Shown here one piece after another: positions 25,551 through 37,888 of a stretch of DNA of 64,000 bases; the stretch's first letter is position 1; each line of letters opens with the position of its first letter. This stretch comes from Temnothorax longispinosus (lineage: Eukaryota; Arthropoda; Insecta; Hymenoptera; Formicidae), in contig NC_092365.1 of assembly GCF_030848805.1 (NCBI RefSeq), positions 4,340,001 through 4,404,000 of the forward strand. Direction: 5' to 3'. Below the pieces are notes generated by a model. That model was not told where the DNA came from. It saw nothing but the letters and a program-made list of their open reading frames with translations, and searched no databases. Made by a program: the position numbers and the translations under genes.

Positions 25551-26711
25551 TTGATTCATAAGAATCGACTTAAAAATTCCCTAGCGGCAGAATCAAGAGA
25601 CACGGTAGTGTCTCGCGCCAAGTACACGCAAAGTGAGACCGACCGTGACTCTTTTACGCGACGCGACGGGTTGCGAGTACTCGAGATGATGATATCATAA
25701 ACGTTACGAGATATTAATCGGCGGAACAATCGGACGTAGATGCGCCGCGATTAACACTAAACCTTTCGTTTATACATTCAGGAATTTACTCCGCGAAAGA
25801 TTGAAGCATTAATTAGCTTCTCTGAATGAATTAGGGGGTTTAAGTTCTTCATTTTCAATAAATGAGTTATTGCTCGTGAATAATTTAGCGTATATCGTTC
25901 TCTCCGAAACGGCCAATTCAATCGCTTCTCCGACCACAATCGTCACGCTGCGATTAATCGCGCTGCTCTTATCGGCTTATCATTCGTTCGCGACTTACCT
26001 ACCGCGCGAACATTTATCTCGTAATGCAGCCCCGAGTAGCGACCGTCTGCTCCTCGTAAGTCTCATCCCGTCCACAATCTAAGATCAGCACTCAGTCACC
26101 GTACTCTCACCGTCGCTATTCTCCGTCGCCGTGTCGCGCAATCCGCACCGAATTGAATTCTTCGTTCCATCCATCCGGGGACAGTCAATTTGTCCTTATT
26201 TTCTACCGCTTCTCCGACTTTCACTCCGCTCGAGTTAAGTGTTTTTTTTTCCTTTCTCTTTCCCCTTTTCGCCCTTCTCTCTACCTTACGCGCGCTCCGG
26301 AAGCCACCCCTTGGCGAAAGACGCGACGCGACTTTCACTCGATTGTGCCTTGGCCAAGTTGTGCTTGGCCCGAGCGAGTAGCTCTTGGCAAGGGAATCAC
26401 TATCATCCGTTTCCCCCTCCGGGAGGGAAGTCTGAAACGAGAATGAAGAACAAGAAGAAGACGAGAACGAGGTCTCTCCTTCTCGTTTCTCTCCCTCTTC
26501 CTCTATCTCGCCATCTATCCGTCTCCTTTCCCTCCTCCTGGCTTCTGCCGGGGACCGAGCACCGAACAGGCGGAAGGAGGACGAAGAATGGGAATGCGAG
26601 GAGGAAAACATCATCCACCGGGGTCTAGTGCCTCCGTACCGAAATACACTGGTCCGTAGGTACGTATCTATAGTTTACTTGGGCGACGCGACGGAGAGAG
26701 AGCGAAAGAGT

Positions 26712-26743
26712 GGGACGCGGGGGTCGATGCGGGGCGAAAGGGG
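26712..26743 (+). other. G-quadruplex motif
   Basis: Four G tracts at 26712-26714, 26719-26723, 26731-26734 and 26740-26743 with loops of 4, 7 and 5 nt, in a CpG-rich block. Confidence 0.5.
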
Positions 26744-26812
26744 TTGAGACGACTCCGGGTTAAAGTGGCGTCGCGTGTACAACCGCACCGGCGGCGGAAT
26801 ATACGGCACTGC

Positions 26813-26872
26813 GACAGAGCGGACGGAGCGTTCCGCTCCACGCTGTAAACCGTCCTTCCGCTCCGTTCTGTC
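26813..26872. other. GC-rich foldback
   Basis: GACAGA...ACGGAGCG on the left pairs with CGCTCCGTTCTGTC on the right, with a 4-nt bulge. An alternative smaller hairpin GGAGCG-TTC-CGCTCC (26825-26839) competes with it. It could be a structured 5' leader or chance in CpG-rich DNA. Confidence 0.35.
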
Positions 26873-27059
26873 TCATCTATCCGTCCCGCAGCCGCGTCGC
26901 TATTTTTCCTCTGACTTCCGAGGGATTACGCACTCCTGCTCTCTCACGGTCCATCTCCTTTGTCCCCGCCGAGTGCCGCGGATTCATCCGCGATTATGCA
27001 GTGCGTCAAGCGTCAAAGAGCATCAAGTCGCTTCCCGTTTCTGCTTTAACGTTTAAAAG

Positions 27060-27830
27060 AGACTCTTTTCTATTGTGTACGTAATGGAAAATGCGCAGTT
27101 TTTATTTTCACCATCCATTATCCATGCACTATTATAAAACGTCCGAACTTGCATGGTGAAAATATCTATTATTCGGAAAAAGCTGAAATTCCAAAAAACA
27201 CCAGGAACATTTTTCGGTCTAGAAAAACCCGAGAATTTTTGTCAAAGATTTCCTCAAAGATTTTTGTCGAAATTGTCTCTGAGAACATTTTATTCTTATT
27301 TTGCAAATATCAAAGTGATAAGTTTTGTTTGAGATTTTTAGATAAAGCTTGTTAAAATTTCTAAATAATTTTTATTTAATTTGTTTTAAATAAATTTTAT
27401 TTAATGTTTAAGTGACAGTTATTGTAATATAATTTTCATAAAACATTTTATAACAGATCTCGTAAGTAACTTTTTAAATTTGATATTTAAAACGAGTTAG
27501 TTCTTAATTTTCTTTCTTTAATTCTACGAATATAAAGAAGACAGAATTTAGAATTATATATATGTACAAATTTATTAAAAATTTTTAATTCAATTTTAAT
27601 ATCCTAATTTTGCCTGAAAATTTAAACAAAAATAATTAAAAAGATCTTGCTCGTGTTTTTTCCCCATTGTTAAACAAAAATGCTAAGAAAGTTCTCAAAG
27701 AATTTTTGTCCAAATTTTAAGTAGATACCTTTATTAGAAAAAATTGTGTCTTAAAAAATAAATGGTATTAACATTTTTATTATCTCATACTTATTATATT
27801 TTCAAGTAATCGCGAAATGTACATATGTAG
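27060..27830. other. AT-rich block
   Basis: Strongly AT-rich. The motif TCAAAGAnTTTTTGTC recurs near 27252-27272 and 27694-27712, which hints at a decayed repeat, but no ends can be defined. No coding frame. Confidence 0.6.
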
Positions 27831-28233
27831 AGCTGATTATCAACTGTGCAAACACATAAGAAGGGAAGAAAATTCCGCGGCGGAGAACCAACACACAGCA
27901 CGTAGCTTCATCGTCTTTAACGCGTGTCTGAGGAGAAATTCCCATGAGAGAACAAGACGGGCGACCATCGCGAATAAATATTTGTACAACGTTGTACGTG
28001 CTAGGTGTAGATTTTCGGAGGTAGAGGACCGAACGGGGCGAATCCCTGTAGTCGTCCCTGCAGCCGCGAATTGTCAGCAGCGGACTGCGCACTCCATACA
28101 GAGCTGATATGCGGTTGTAAGCGCGGACTTAGGATCGATGGTGGCATCAGCCTAATCACCCGGAAGTGTTGCCGATGTCCGTCGTTAATCCGATCGCAGA
28201 TGTTTCATTCCAGCCGATTCTCTCACCGACCAT
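27831..28233. other. Non-coding, nothing recognised
   Basis: Mixed DNA with mutually overlapping frames at 27802-28092 minus and 27817-28107 plus, neither recognisable. Confidence 0.6.
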
Positions 28234-28340
28234 TTCTCTCTCTGTCTCCCTCTCTCTCTCTCTCTCTCTCTCCCTTGCTTCTTCCATCCCTCTTTCTCTT
28301 TCTCTCTACCTCTTTCTGTCTCTGTCTGTTTCTCCTCCCG
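28234..28340 (+). repeat. (TC)n pyrimidine tract
   Basis: About 100 bp of C/T-rich DNA with a pure (TC)12 core at 28249-28273 and TTTC/CTG-interrupted flanks. Confidence 0.92.
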
Positions 28341-28640
28341 CATCTCGACTGACGCAGGCTCGACGAACGGCCGCGGCCGCTCGTGTGCCCGTTCGCGGTG
28401 TTTGTTTGCGGCCGCGTTAGCGGATTCTAATCGCGGTTACTCCGTTCGCGCCCTAAATCTGCCACCGCCGCCAAACCGAGTACTTAAATCGAGTGAAACG
28501 TACCCGTTGTACATACAGTGCATTTAGGTTAAAGCACCTATTTTCAATTAGGCGCCCCCGGGCCGCTTAGGCCGATATATCTCGTCCGCTTCGGCGGTTC
28601 CGAGTCGTGAAACTGGCACGGTAAACGGAAATCTCCCGTT
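28341..28640. promoter_or_regulatory. CpG-dense block with paired NotI octamers
   Basis: A compact CpG-rich block holding two GCGGCCGC octamers 35 bp apart (28373, 28408) next to the pyrimidine tract. CpG-dense DNA beside a GA/TC repeat is common at insect promoters, but no gene, initiator or donor site is seen, so the regulatory reading is weak. Confidence 0.2.
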
Positions 28641-30540
28641 GATTAATAGCGCGTGCGACTTTTCGACGATTTATCTTGTCTCTTAAAGTCGGCGCGTTTT
28701 AATAAAACGGAGACCTTGCAGGAATTCGAACAAATGTTAATAGCTTGATTAATACCTTCACATTTTTAGATGCGTTCGGTATCGGTGGTAAATCGATTGA
28801 GGAACGACTCTTACGTTAAAATTTCGCCGACTGTGAACGTAGATTGAAATTGCAAAACACATTTTGCACCTTTTGTAAGTGCTCAAAATATTTATTTTTA
28901 CGCTTTTATTCTTATCTCTGTAACATGTAATTTTATTATATTTACTTGCAATACCATCAACTATTTCTTTTCCATTCCGTTTTACTATATACAAGTTTAT
29001 TGCTTCCCTTAGGGTTACATATACAAAAACTTTTCCGTTTTACTATTGTAATGTATTTTTTATCCCACAATTGGAAACTGTTGATCAGTATTTTTTTTCT
29101 ATTTCAAAATTCTATCTTTTCATCACTCTCTCCATTTTACTTCATTTTCAATCTATATACTTGTTTACCACGCGAGTTACCGTACCAGTGCTGACATACA
29201 CGAAAACCGAGACCGGCATCCGTAAAGTCTCAAATACCGCTCGCGAGAGAAGAGGAAAATAATGAGACGGGGGTGAAAAAAGGGGAAAAACTGGTAGTAA
29301 GCGGGGTCTATACGCGGAAGTGGCAGAAGAAGGATGTGGAAAAGGAGGAGACGGTGGAAAAAGGCTCAAAGCACGAGTAAACATGCAGCCGGAAAATATT
29401 TTTGAAGCGAAGAACGCGAGCGCGGGCGCGGGCAAGAGAGCCACTCTCTAATTAGCTTGGTATACGGGGCTTTTTGTTTAATTAACACGCTCATAGTAAA
29501 CCACCCTTATGCCGCGCGCGAAGCCGCTCGTTTCTATCCGACGCGCCGCTTTACATCCTATTTTCCCCCCCATCTCCTCATGGCCATCCTCCTTTCGTTC
29601 GTGATATACCCGATAGGTATTAGTTTGCTTAAAACACGCGCTCAAGGGTGTCGGGTTTAAAAGGGGCGACGTTTCTGGGGCCTGGGGTCTGGGGTAGGTG
29701 TGTCTCACCGACGGCTCTTTATCTCTCGTTACGCGTCACATCTTTTTTCATCTCTCTTTTCATTGCCAGCCGGATGGAAACACCGGGCTTCCGGTGTCGT
29801 ATTTTGACAACCAGGGAGCTCTCGCCGCGGCACGGCGCACACATATTTCGAATACGACGAATCGTCGCGTCGACGAATCATGGCATTTCAATCTCTGCCG
29901 CTCCGAGGGAGCCGAGTCGCACGGCCATTTGCACTCCCGAATTCTGTGAGATAAGTAATCTTGTTAATAGAAAACTCCGGAGCTTATTGGCACTGCGCCC
30001 GTCACTGATTGATTGCTTCGCGAAGCCCTTATAGACATCGCCGTTTATTCGATTAGAATAAAGGGCGAAGTCGGCCCTTTGTTTCCGTTTTATTATGCTC
30101 CAGCGACTCTATTATTTTACAACCGGATTACATCCTTTCCAGACGTGTCCGTCTCTCTTTCTCTTTTTTTCCTCTTTCTTTCGCGCGATCTTCCCGTAAA
30201 AATAAACTGCGTCGAAAGTACAAACCTCGTCGGAGAATGAAAGAATAATATTATGACTAAAACATAATGGATATCTCATATTCTTAGCTTCCGCTCCAAC
30301 CATACGGTGACAGTTGGCCACGGCAATTCTCTCAGTAGTTTCGCTGGAATTAAGTGTGTCGTAAAATATTAGGACAAAGAAAAAAATCGAGTTTTACTGC
30401 GTTCTTATTCAAAGAATGTACTCTTTAATAGGCACATTAACTTGTTTTTTACTTATTACCGAGATCGTCATCACTCGTGGCAGGATTATTCTACAGCTTT
30501 TGATCGATATCATATTAGTTTGGAAATATCCGGAAAAGCG
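28641..30540. other. Non-coding, mixed
   Basis: AT-rich at 28860-29160, then mixed and CpG-rich. It includes a G-quadruplex motif at 29663-29694. Frames at 29148-29444 minus and 29648-30034 plus are low-complexity or unrecognised. Confidence 0.6.
29663..29694 (+). other. G-quadruplex motif, four GGGG tracts
   Basis: GGGG runs at 29663, 29677, 29684 and 29691. The last three lie in a 7-bp tandem of the form TGGGGYC. Loops are 10, 3 and 3 nt, a strong quadruplex pattern on the plus strand. Confidence 0.6.
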
Positions 30541-32011
30541 AGATCGGGGCGAACCGCGCGTGTCGAACACGGATCCAGCTCGGCTGTCGCAGCGTTGAGA
30601 TACGCGCGCGACAGCCACTTCCGTGCACGCTTTCGCGTTACAGTCTGGCAACGAAACGCCGTTCTCTTTCTCTCTCTCTGTCTTTCTCGGGCTTAGTCTC
30701 TCCGGTCTGTACGTTAGCCGGTGAACGTTAGCTGCAGGTGGCGCGTGTATTTATAGCCGCGTCGTGACTCCTCTTCCTCTTCGCCAACAACACGCCGCCG
30801 GTCCTCCGCCGGTCCTCCGCCGTGTTTTCGTGCAACTCCTCACTGTGCCTCTTTCTCTCCCTCTCCCTCTCGCTCTCTCTCTCCCCTTCGTCTTCTTCCC
30901 GCTATCTGTCGGCTGTTGCTCGGGAAAGTCTAGCTGGAAGGCGCTAAGCCGGCGGCTGGGTATGAACAGCGACTTCCGTCGGAAGATCCGGACAAGCGGG
31001 AGCGCCGCTTGAAAAATGAGTTTTAGCTGACGGAATTGTGCGAGAGTTTCGTAGCGGGATTATCTCGCGTCTCGTTCCGCCGCCGAATCCGCCGCGCCGG
31101 CCGGTCGCGGCGCGAAACCGAAATAAACGATCGAACGGCGCGTACGTGCGCCACGGAGGACTCGACGCTGATCGGAATCCGTCGGATCGCCGTTACGTGC
31201 CGCTCGTACCGCCCCGATGACGGCATGAATTTTTATGCGCGCCCGGAAAAATCGTTTTCCGAGTGTTCCTGCAATCGGAATATCGATTTCGGCAGTCAGG
31301 CAGGTTTTCCCCAAACGCTCGCGTGTCGGCAAGTGCATTTTCATGACGCTCTCCCAGACCAGAAAATCTCGAAATCTGACTGTTCCGTTTCCCTCTTCGT
31401 GTGAATCGCGTGTACGAAGTGTCTGAATTCGCGATTGGACTTTTCATCAATGTCTCTTAGAGTGGGGAGTCGTGTGACAAGATTTGTGACACTCCATTGG
31501 AGTGAAGCTCCACGGAACTTATTGATTGCAATGGACCGTTCGCGTTTGTTCTTCCGTTAATACTGGATTCTTTGCACGGGGAATCGAGATCAAAATCTTG
31601 TACGCTCGCAGAAATAATTGCGATAATCGCGGAACGTGCCGCGCAACCGGTAACTCCTAACGATTCACGTATTTACCCTCCCTCGCCCGTTAGGGGTGAC
31701 TAGGGGTTGGCCCGGTCGGTCGCAACGGGACGGGTCAACACTTTTACACCCGGCTAAGCCCGCCGCCATCAGATAATGCTTCACGAGCAACGACGCGGCC
31801 GCGGCAGTCGCTTTCAGCCGGCGCCGAAGCGACCCGTACGCCATCGCGCCTCAACGGTTAAAGTCTTGTCCAAACTCGACGAAGCTCGTTTGCTCCGCGG
31901 CTGCCGTTATCTCATAGCTGCGATCTCTTCTCAATCTCCACAAGACCGCCTCCGACCCGCCGCCGCGACTGCTTTCTCCCCTTTTCGGCTCGCTATCTCT
32001 CCCGGGGAAAG
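30541..32011 (+). promoter_or_regulatory. Candidate promoter / first exon region
   Basis: A CpG-rich stretch with a TATTTATAG motif (30749-30757), a (CCGCCGGTCCT)n repeat (30794-30822) and pyrimidine tracts (30664-30690, 30849-30887). An ATG at 31776, with A at -3, opens a frame of 78 codons plus 2 nt that stays open to a consensus splice donor, AAAG|GTAAGAG, cut after 32011. Its only stop is the TAA inside the donor itself. The encoded residues are Arg-rich and match no known family. This is the best candidate in the window for the 5' end of a spliced transcript, but it rests on motifs alone. Confidence 0.2.
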
Positions 32012-33380
32012 GTAAGAGAAACGGCCTCGCGGTCTTTCTAGATTATTTTGATAACGACAGAGTCGCGGGGATTTGAAGATGCCGTGGATTCTTCTCGCCT
32101 TCTTGGACAAGCAAGAGATCCGCCGAATGGGCAATTTTAAGATGACCAAGCTAGCAATGAACGATTATGAACGAACATATAGGATGAACTTGAATGAATG
32201 TAAAAATGGACTTTTTTGATATATTGAAAGAAATAGAACGCATTTATCGACAAATATTTGGATTCACGGTGCCGTCCAAATTTTTATCGAAGCGAATTCA
32301 CTTATTATTGTGCTTATATATAGTTTACGCAATAAAAACTTTTTATATGCATTTTTTATTGGGACGTTTGGTGTCTTATTTTTATCAGAGTACGAATTAT
32401 GAGAAACGCTAATCGTTTATGAGAAATTTGGAAGTATTAATAAAATATTAATAAGAAATATTTTATAGGTTGAGTAAATTAATAAATAATAATAAAAAAA
32501 ATAATATTTACAGAAGAAAAATTATTTCCAAGTAAAGATGCATATTACAATCTCTTACACTTTTTGCCATGAATTATTTGCCGATTATTATTAATTATTC
32601 TGCATTTTATCGTAAAATTATGACGCGAATGATATCTTGGAAAACATATTTCAGGTTCGTCGATGTTTGTGCAATTTTCTTCTTTACTTCGTGTACATAT
32701 CAGAACTTTCAAACCTACATGCTCAGCGAAACTTACAAGCGAGGCAGGGAAAGATCTTAACAGCACAAAAGGATACCTGGGTTGTTAAACTAGAAGTGAC
32801 AACGATTTTTCTCGGATATGTCTTGTATAAAGCGGGACGTGACCCCTTTTAGTTGGCGCGCGAGTCGGGCTATTAAGGGAGGATGATCGATGATTTGCGC
32901 CATCCATTATATCCGGTGACCGGGAATGTAACCCAGAGGCGTTATTTGCGCGAGTAACGCTTTTGATTTTTTTTTTACGACGTATCACGAACGAGAGAGA
33001 GTTTCAAAAGTAGACGTTTTGTGAGAGTCGCTTAATTGTCGACAGAATTTGAGATCTTAAATTTTAGCATTTCGTTTTTCTACTCGGACTTCGCGTGTGC
33101 AATTGCGTATAATGCCGATTATGATAATCCGGTATTAATTCTTGCTTAGCCGTTCGATAACGGAAAAAGTGGTAAAAACATATGGCAAACGCGTATTACC
33201 GTTATAAACAATATTCTTCAAATATATAATACATGATCATTATTGCATTCAGTTGTTAAACAGCAATAATCGATGAATTCATCGCAGTCGCATATTTCCC
33301 TTGAGATTACTATATGCATCAAATTCACACTCGATACATAAAGTACATTTAGACACTGTATCGAAAACCTATCTTGCAAC
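32012..33380. other. Non-coding; AT-rich core
   Basis: AT-rich from 32160 to about 32640, with short unrecognised frames such as 32194-32412 plus. Nothing else seen. Confidence 0.6.
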
Positions 33381-33403
33381 TTTTGTATCAGTATGATACA
33401 AAA
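33381..33403. other. Perfect 10-bp-arm hairpin
   Basis: TTTTGTATCA and TGATACAAAA are exact reverse complements around a 3-nt GTA loop. It is followed by T/A-rich DNA. Role unknown. Confidence 0.5.
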
Positions 33404-34911
33404 TTATCTTTTATATTCAAGCTGTTTTTGCCACTGAATCGGGAGTAACTTGAAAAAGATGACAGATATAAAATTCTACTAGTGAAAGAATATAAACAAT
33501 TTTATTTTAAAAAATTTAATCTAGCTATCATCCATTACGGCCCAATTAGAACGATACAAAACTACCCACGAGGTGTCCCCGTAAAGGGTTAATAGCCCGT
33601 TACAAACGATATTAACGTGCTTTTCGAAAAACATCCGAGCGAAATGAGCGTAACCGCTGGTAGACTCCGCCGGGAATGCTTTTGCTGTAACAGCAGTTCT
33701 AGAATCCGTGGAACGTTGTTTATCCCTCGTAACATAACATCCCTCGACTTCTAATAACACAAAGTTAATTCCAACAAGACGATGCCTATCGATTGGGGCT
33801 GTTATTACAGGATAATGATGGACATTATGCTGGTGATGTTCGCAGGGTATCCTCATACTGGTCTCATGAGCGATATGGGATAGGGCGCGAAACACACCCT
33901 GCACCGGTCCGAGAGGCAACGGAGGATCAACGAGGAGTAAGAGGCATCCTATTGAAAGTACGAACCACGTAATCAAACCACGTCACAATGGTATATCGCT
34001 TATAATGATATATCGCAGTGCGTACTCTCTATTGGCGCCTCGTGTCGTTGAATGGCAGATGCCAACGCGTCGTGCGCCAGATATGGGATACTTGTACAAG
34101 GAACCGCGGTTGATTATTGCAAAGAGCAACCGACTTCGCGTTACCTGCGACAAATCCACTTCTCATCGATTTGGTTTTGCGTTATTGCGCACGTTGGAAG
34201 ATCAATAGCATACGACTATCGTCGTGCTCAAGCGTCGAATTTTCATGTTGATAGAAAGAATACGCTCCACGTTAAATTGCATATTAATCTCTTGATAACT
34301 AAATTATACCTTAAGATTTGATAAAAGCTAGTTGAAAGACATTCTATTATCCGTCCACCATATTCAGGGCTAGGGGCTTCTTTAATCTTCTACATAAAGC
34401 AATGAATTCTTGCGTGAAAATAGACTTGTCGAGAACGTGCCCCTATCTTCTTTTAAACACAATTTTGCGGATAAAGAAATCTGTATTCTATAATCTATAT
34501 TCTAAGATAGTAAAGAGAAGATACGATAAACTGTACATGTAGAGTAGGATTCGTGGCCGATCACGGCGAAATTCAAGGAGAGACAACTCGCCCCGGCGAA
34601 ACTAAATTGCGTAAATAGTCTTGAGCGACTCGTCTTACCCTCTCAGGGCGCTTAACTCCTTCCCTCCGACATGTCAGAGAATCAAGGTACGTAGACGGAG
34701 GAAAGAAGAGAGAACGAGAGAAAAACGTGATACGAAGAGCACGCGAGAAGAAAGGAAAAGAAGGAGGGACGGAGTGGGAGAGGTCGGCAGAACGGAAAGG
34801 ACGGAGACGGAAAGTAGGGTCGACTGTAAAAGCAACAGGTGCCGACGTCTAGCTAGCTAGCAAGCAACCAGCTCTTGCAAACCCCATACCACATCCTCGC
34901 TCTCGTTTCCA

Positions 34912-34951
34912 TTCTCTCTCTCTTTCTCTCTCTCTCTTGCTCTCTCCCTCC
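34912..34951 (+). repeat. (TC)n microsatellite
   Basis: Forty bp of TC units broken by TTT and TTGC interruptions. Confidence 0.9.
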
Positions 34952-35593
34952 CACCTTGCTCCTCGTTCCTTCCCTCTCGCTCTTCACCGCCGCGACTACC
35001 CTCGAGCAGATCCCAGCGAGATAGCAAAAATGTTTAATGGGGTGAACTCGCCGGAAAATACCAGGCGACCCGCGTCTCCTCGTAGCACCACCCTGAAAAT
35101 GTCGTTTTCCTCGATCAGTTTCGCATTAACGTCCCGAGCCTGCTTATCGAGGGCCTTTTCGTGTTTAGTGAGGATCTTCCTTTAAAAAGGCCGGTGTATC
35201 TCCCGAGTGCCGCGCAAATTTCTTTCACGAGATCGGTGCTCGCTGCACCGCGCGTAATTCTCGCACCGCGGTTGCGTCGCAAGCGGGCTACATCGCATCG
35301 TGAAAGTGCACGGGTTGACATTTTCCTTCGAAGAGGTAGAAACGCGGAAGAAAGCGTGATATATAAAGCGAATATAAATTCTTCATATCTCTTTTAAAAT
35401 TATCTTCGTGTTTCTCATATATTTTCCATGCGTAATGGTATTTTACTATATTAGCACTTGATAAGATGTTTTAAAAGAGCGCTTGATAGTTTTATTTTTG
35501 ATATAATTTACATTGAATTAACGTAGAAAGAGAAAAGTTTTATGAAATTTTTTTTTTTAAACTTATGCAATTATCATGTTAATTCTTGTAGTG

Positions 35594-35619
35594 TCAGAGA
35601 TATATCTAGATATCTCTGA
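35594..35619. other. 26-bp palindrome
   Basis: TCAGAGATAT and ATATCTCTGA are exact reverse complements around the 6-nt centre ATCTAG. The setting is AT-rich. Confidence 0.6.
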
Positions 35620-37327
35620 TAGCTATATAAGCGATAGTTGGAGAACGAAATTTGCGTAGCAACGAGAGACGTCTTCTTTTCCCCGGGAGGATCCCGCAAT
35701 AAATGCCAGGGGAACAAATGCAGCAATAAATGTTAAAGAGATCTCACTCGTCCCGAGAATGCGGCTTTAAAGCGAAGAAAGCTCCTACGGGCCGTGAAAG
35801 AATTCCGAGAGGGATCGAGATTACTTGGGCGAGTACGGAACTTCTCTGATGGGAATAAATGAAACGCATTAATAAGAACCGCGAGTATTTCGCGTGCGGG
35901 TCTCCCGCGCATAATAAAATTTATGGGGATGTTTAAAAAATCGTGCGGTACTCCAATCTCTCGCCTCGTGCGGCCCCGCGTATTTGTCTTTTGATTCTTA
36001 TTAATGTCGAAATTTCATCGCGGATGAAATCTCGACGCGCGAAGAGAAAAAGCCTCTGACGCTCGCTGGCGATAATAATCAGCGACAGGTGTTTCAGCGG
36101 GCGCGCTGCATTATAATTGCATATTTTTCTAAACGCTAACGATACGCTATTTTATTATCATCATCTTGATAGAATTTCAATGGGAACCAATTAATTAATG
36201 AGAAAATTGATAATCATGGGATCAATTATATCGCGAAATTATTATACGCAACCGAGTATATAGAATGTACTAAGCTTAATGAAATGACGTAAATCCGTCG
36301 TTAAATTAATTTACCACCAATCATACAATTTTGAATTTATATCCAGATTCCATCCAGCGTGCGCGCGCGGTGGCGCTCGAAAATGCAATGATTTATTGGA
36401 GATTTACTTTCGGTCGATTCGTGAACGGTTGGCCGTACTTTACCAATGCAATTTGTTGAAGGTATAGTTTATAGCCGAACACTCTCAAATCACCCCCCCG
36501 AACGCTTTTGTGTTATGTTATATAAAATATATTATAATAAGCATTTACGTAATCCCGTCGCCGATTCGCTTTATCGCGACATAGATTCACATTTGTTCGC
36601 ACGTTGGTTGTTAACCACGAGAGGCGTCGTGCGAATTGTGCCTCGGTGCGCGATTTTTATGCGCAGTTCAGGTATTTTTCGTCTGGCGTTCGTGCCGAGC
36701 GCGCCAGGGAGCACGTTTCCTCGCGTGTGTACGTCGTGTACATCAGAACGGCGCTCAGAGTAGCGGTAGATGGAAGGTTCAACCACGCGCGAGCCTTCGC
36801 AAGCGCGGAAGGTGGTGGCCGGTGATTCGAATTTGGAGCAGCGGACTTTATTATTGTTGCCCCGCAACCGCACGAAACCGCTGTCTGGCCCGCCGTCGCG
36901 TATTAAACATTACCGAGGGGTCGGTTTTACGATCCCTTGAACATATCGTATTAATGTCGCTCTCGGTGCGATCGCGCGCGCTACGGCTTTACGTTGCCCG
37001 CTTCCAATTTAATGCGTCTCCCCGCCGCGAGATCTTGTGCCATTGTGCTGCATACGGAGCGGCACATTTGGCCGGCGCGTCCAATGAATACGATTACAAA
37101 TGCATGTGACAACGATCTTAATGACGAACGTCTACCCGAATCGAGTAACCTCATTCTCTTTCATACCTCCCATTACTCGCGGTGAGATAAAACATGGATC
37201 TTTGCAATTACCCCTTCAAAATTTCATGTGACTTTTAATGATAGAATTACTGCTCCTATTTGAATTATGAGAAATTCATCTTAAATTACCGATAAGCGCA
37301 TATAAGTTTAAAAATATGTAATTTAGG

Positions 37328-37351
37328 TCTCTCTCTCTCTCTTTCTCTCTC
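37328..37351 (+). repeat. (TC)n microsatellite
   Basis: Short TC repeat with one TTT interruption. Confidence 0.9.
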
Positions 37352-37888
37352 AATCGACTGATCGAAGAATATCTTTCTTTAGATTCTTTATTTATCTTAT
37401 CACGGAATTTTCTCAAAGTGTAGGTAATTACACGATAAATTTTTCGTGCTTTTCTGCTAAACACGATCGTTACAGAAAAACAACCGCTATTACTTTTTCT
37501 TGTAGTCTATACCGCACTGCGGGAACGAACATAGAGGCGTCGTCGTAAAGAAACGCCGATGAAGGGGAACTCTCACTTCCTATGCTAATGCCGAGGGCGA
37601 GGTCTTCGCTGTGTTCATAAAGACGGTGCGGTGGTGCGCTCCTCCCGCGCGCGAAATAAGACCATTGCGGCTGCAACGCGGTGAAAGAGCGGTGGGGGAG
37701 ACGCGAGGGGTTGTTATGCCCGCGGCATCTGCCACCGCTGCATCCGATATGCGATATTTTCTTCGCCGAAAGTATGCGCTGTCCGCACAATCGACGCGAC
37801 ATGAAAAAGCCGAATTTTCGCTTTGAGTTACTTTTTTATAGGTTGGTGAGTTAGTAATTTTCCGCTGCTGTTAAAATTAAAAGCTGTA
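37352..37888. other. Non-coding, nothing recognised
   Basis: Mixed DNA. The 37470-37802 minus frame starts without clear gene context and is unrecognised. Confidence 0.6.

Larger units (their letters stand above)
25551..27059. other. Non-coding, CpG-rich
   Basis: Contains a small perfect hairpin (25597-25614, arms GAGACAC/GTGTCTC), a purine/pyrimidine-rich segment (26230-26600) that opens several overlapping frames (for example 26096-26614 minus), a G-quadruplex motif and a foldback near 26813-26872. No gene is recognised. Confidence 0.6.
33404..37327. other. Long non-coding stretch
   Basis: The minus strand at 33976-33521 is open for 151 codons and reads protein-like, but it follows directly on a TGA, starts with TTG, and has its first ATG about 40 codons in. 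It is discussed as a finding and not called. Other contents are a TC tract (34912-34951), a 26-bp palindrome (35594-35619) and CpG-rich blocks at 34560-35340 and 36600-37110. No gene is supported. Confidence 0.55.
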
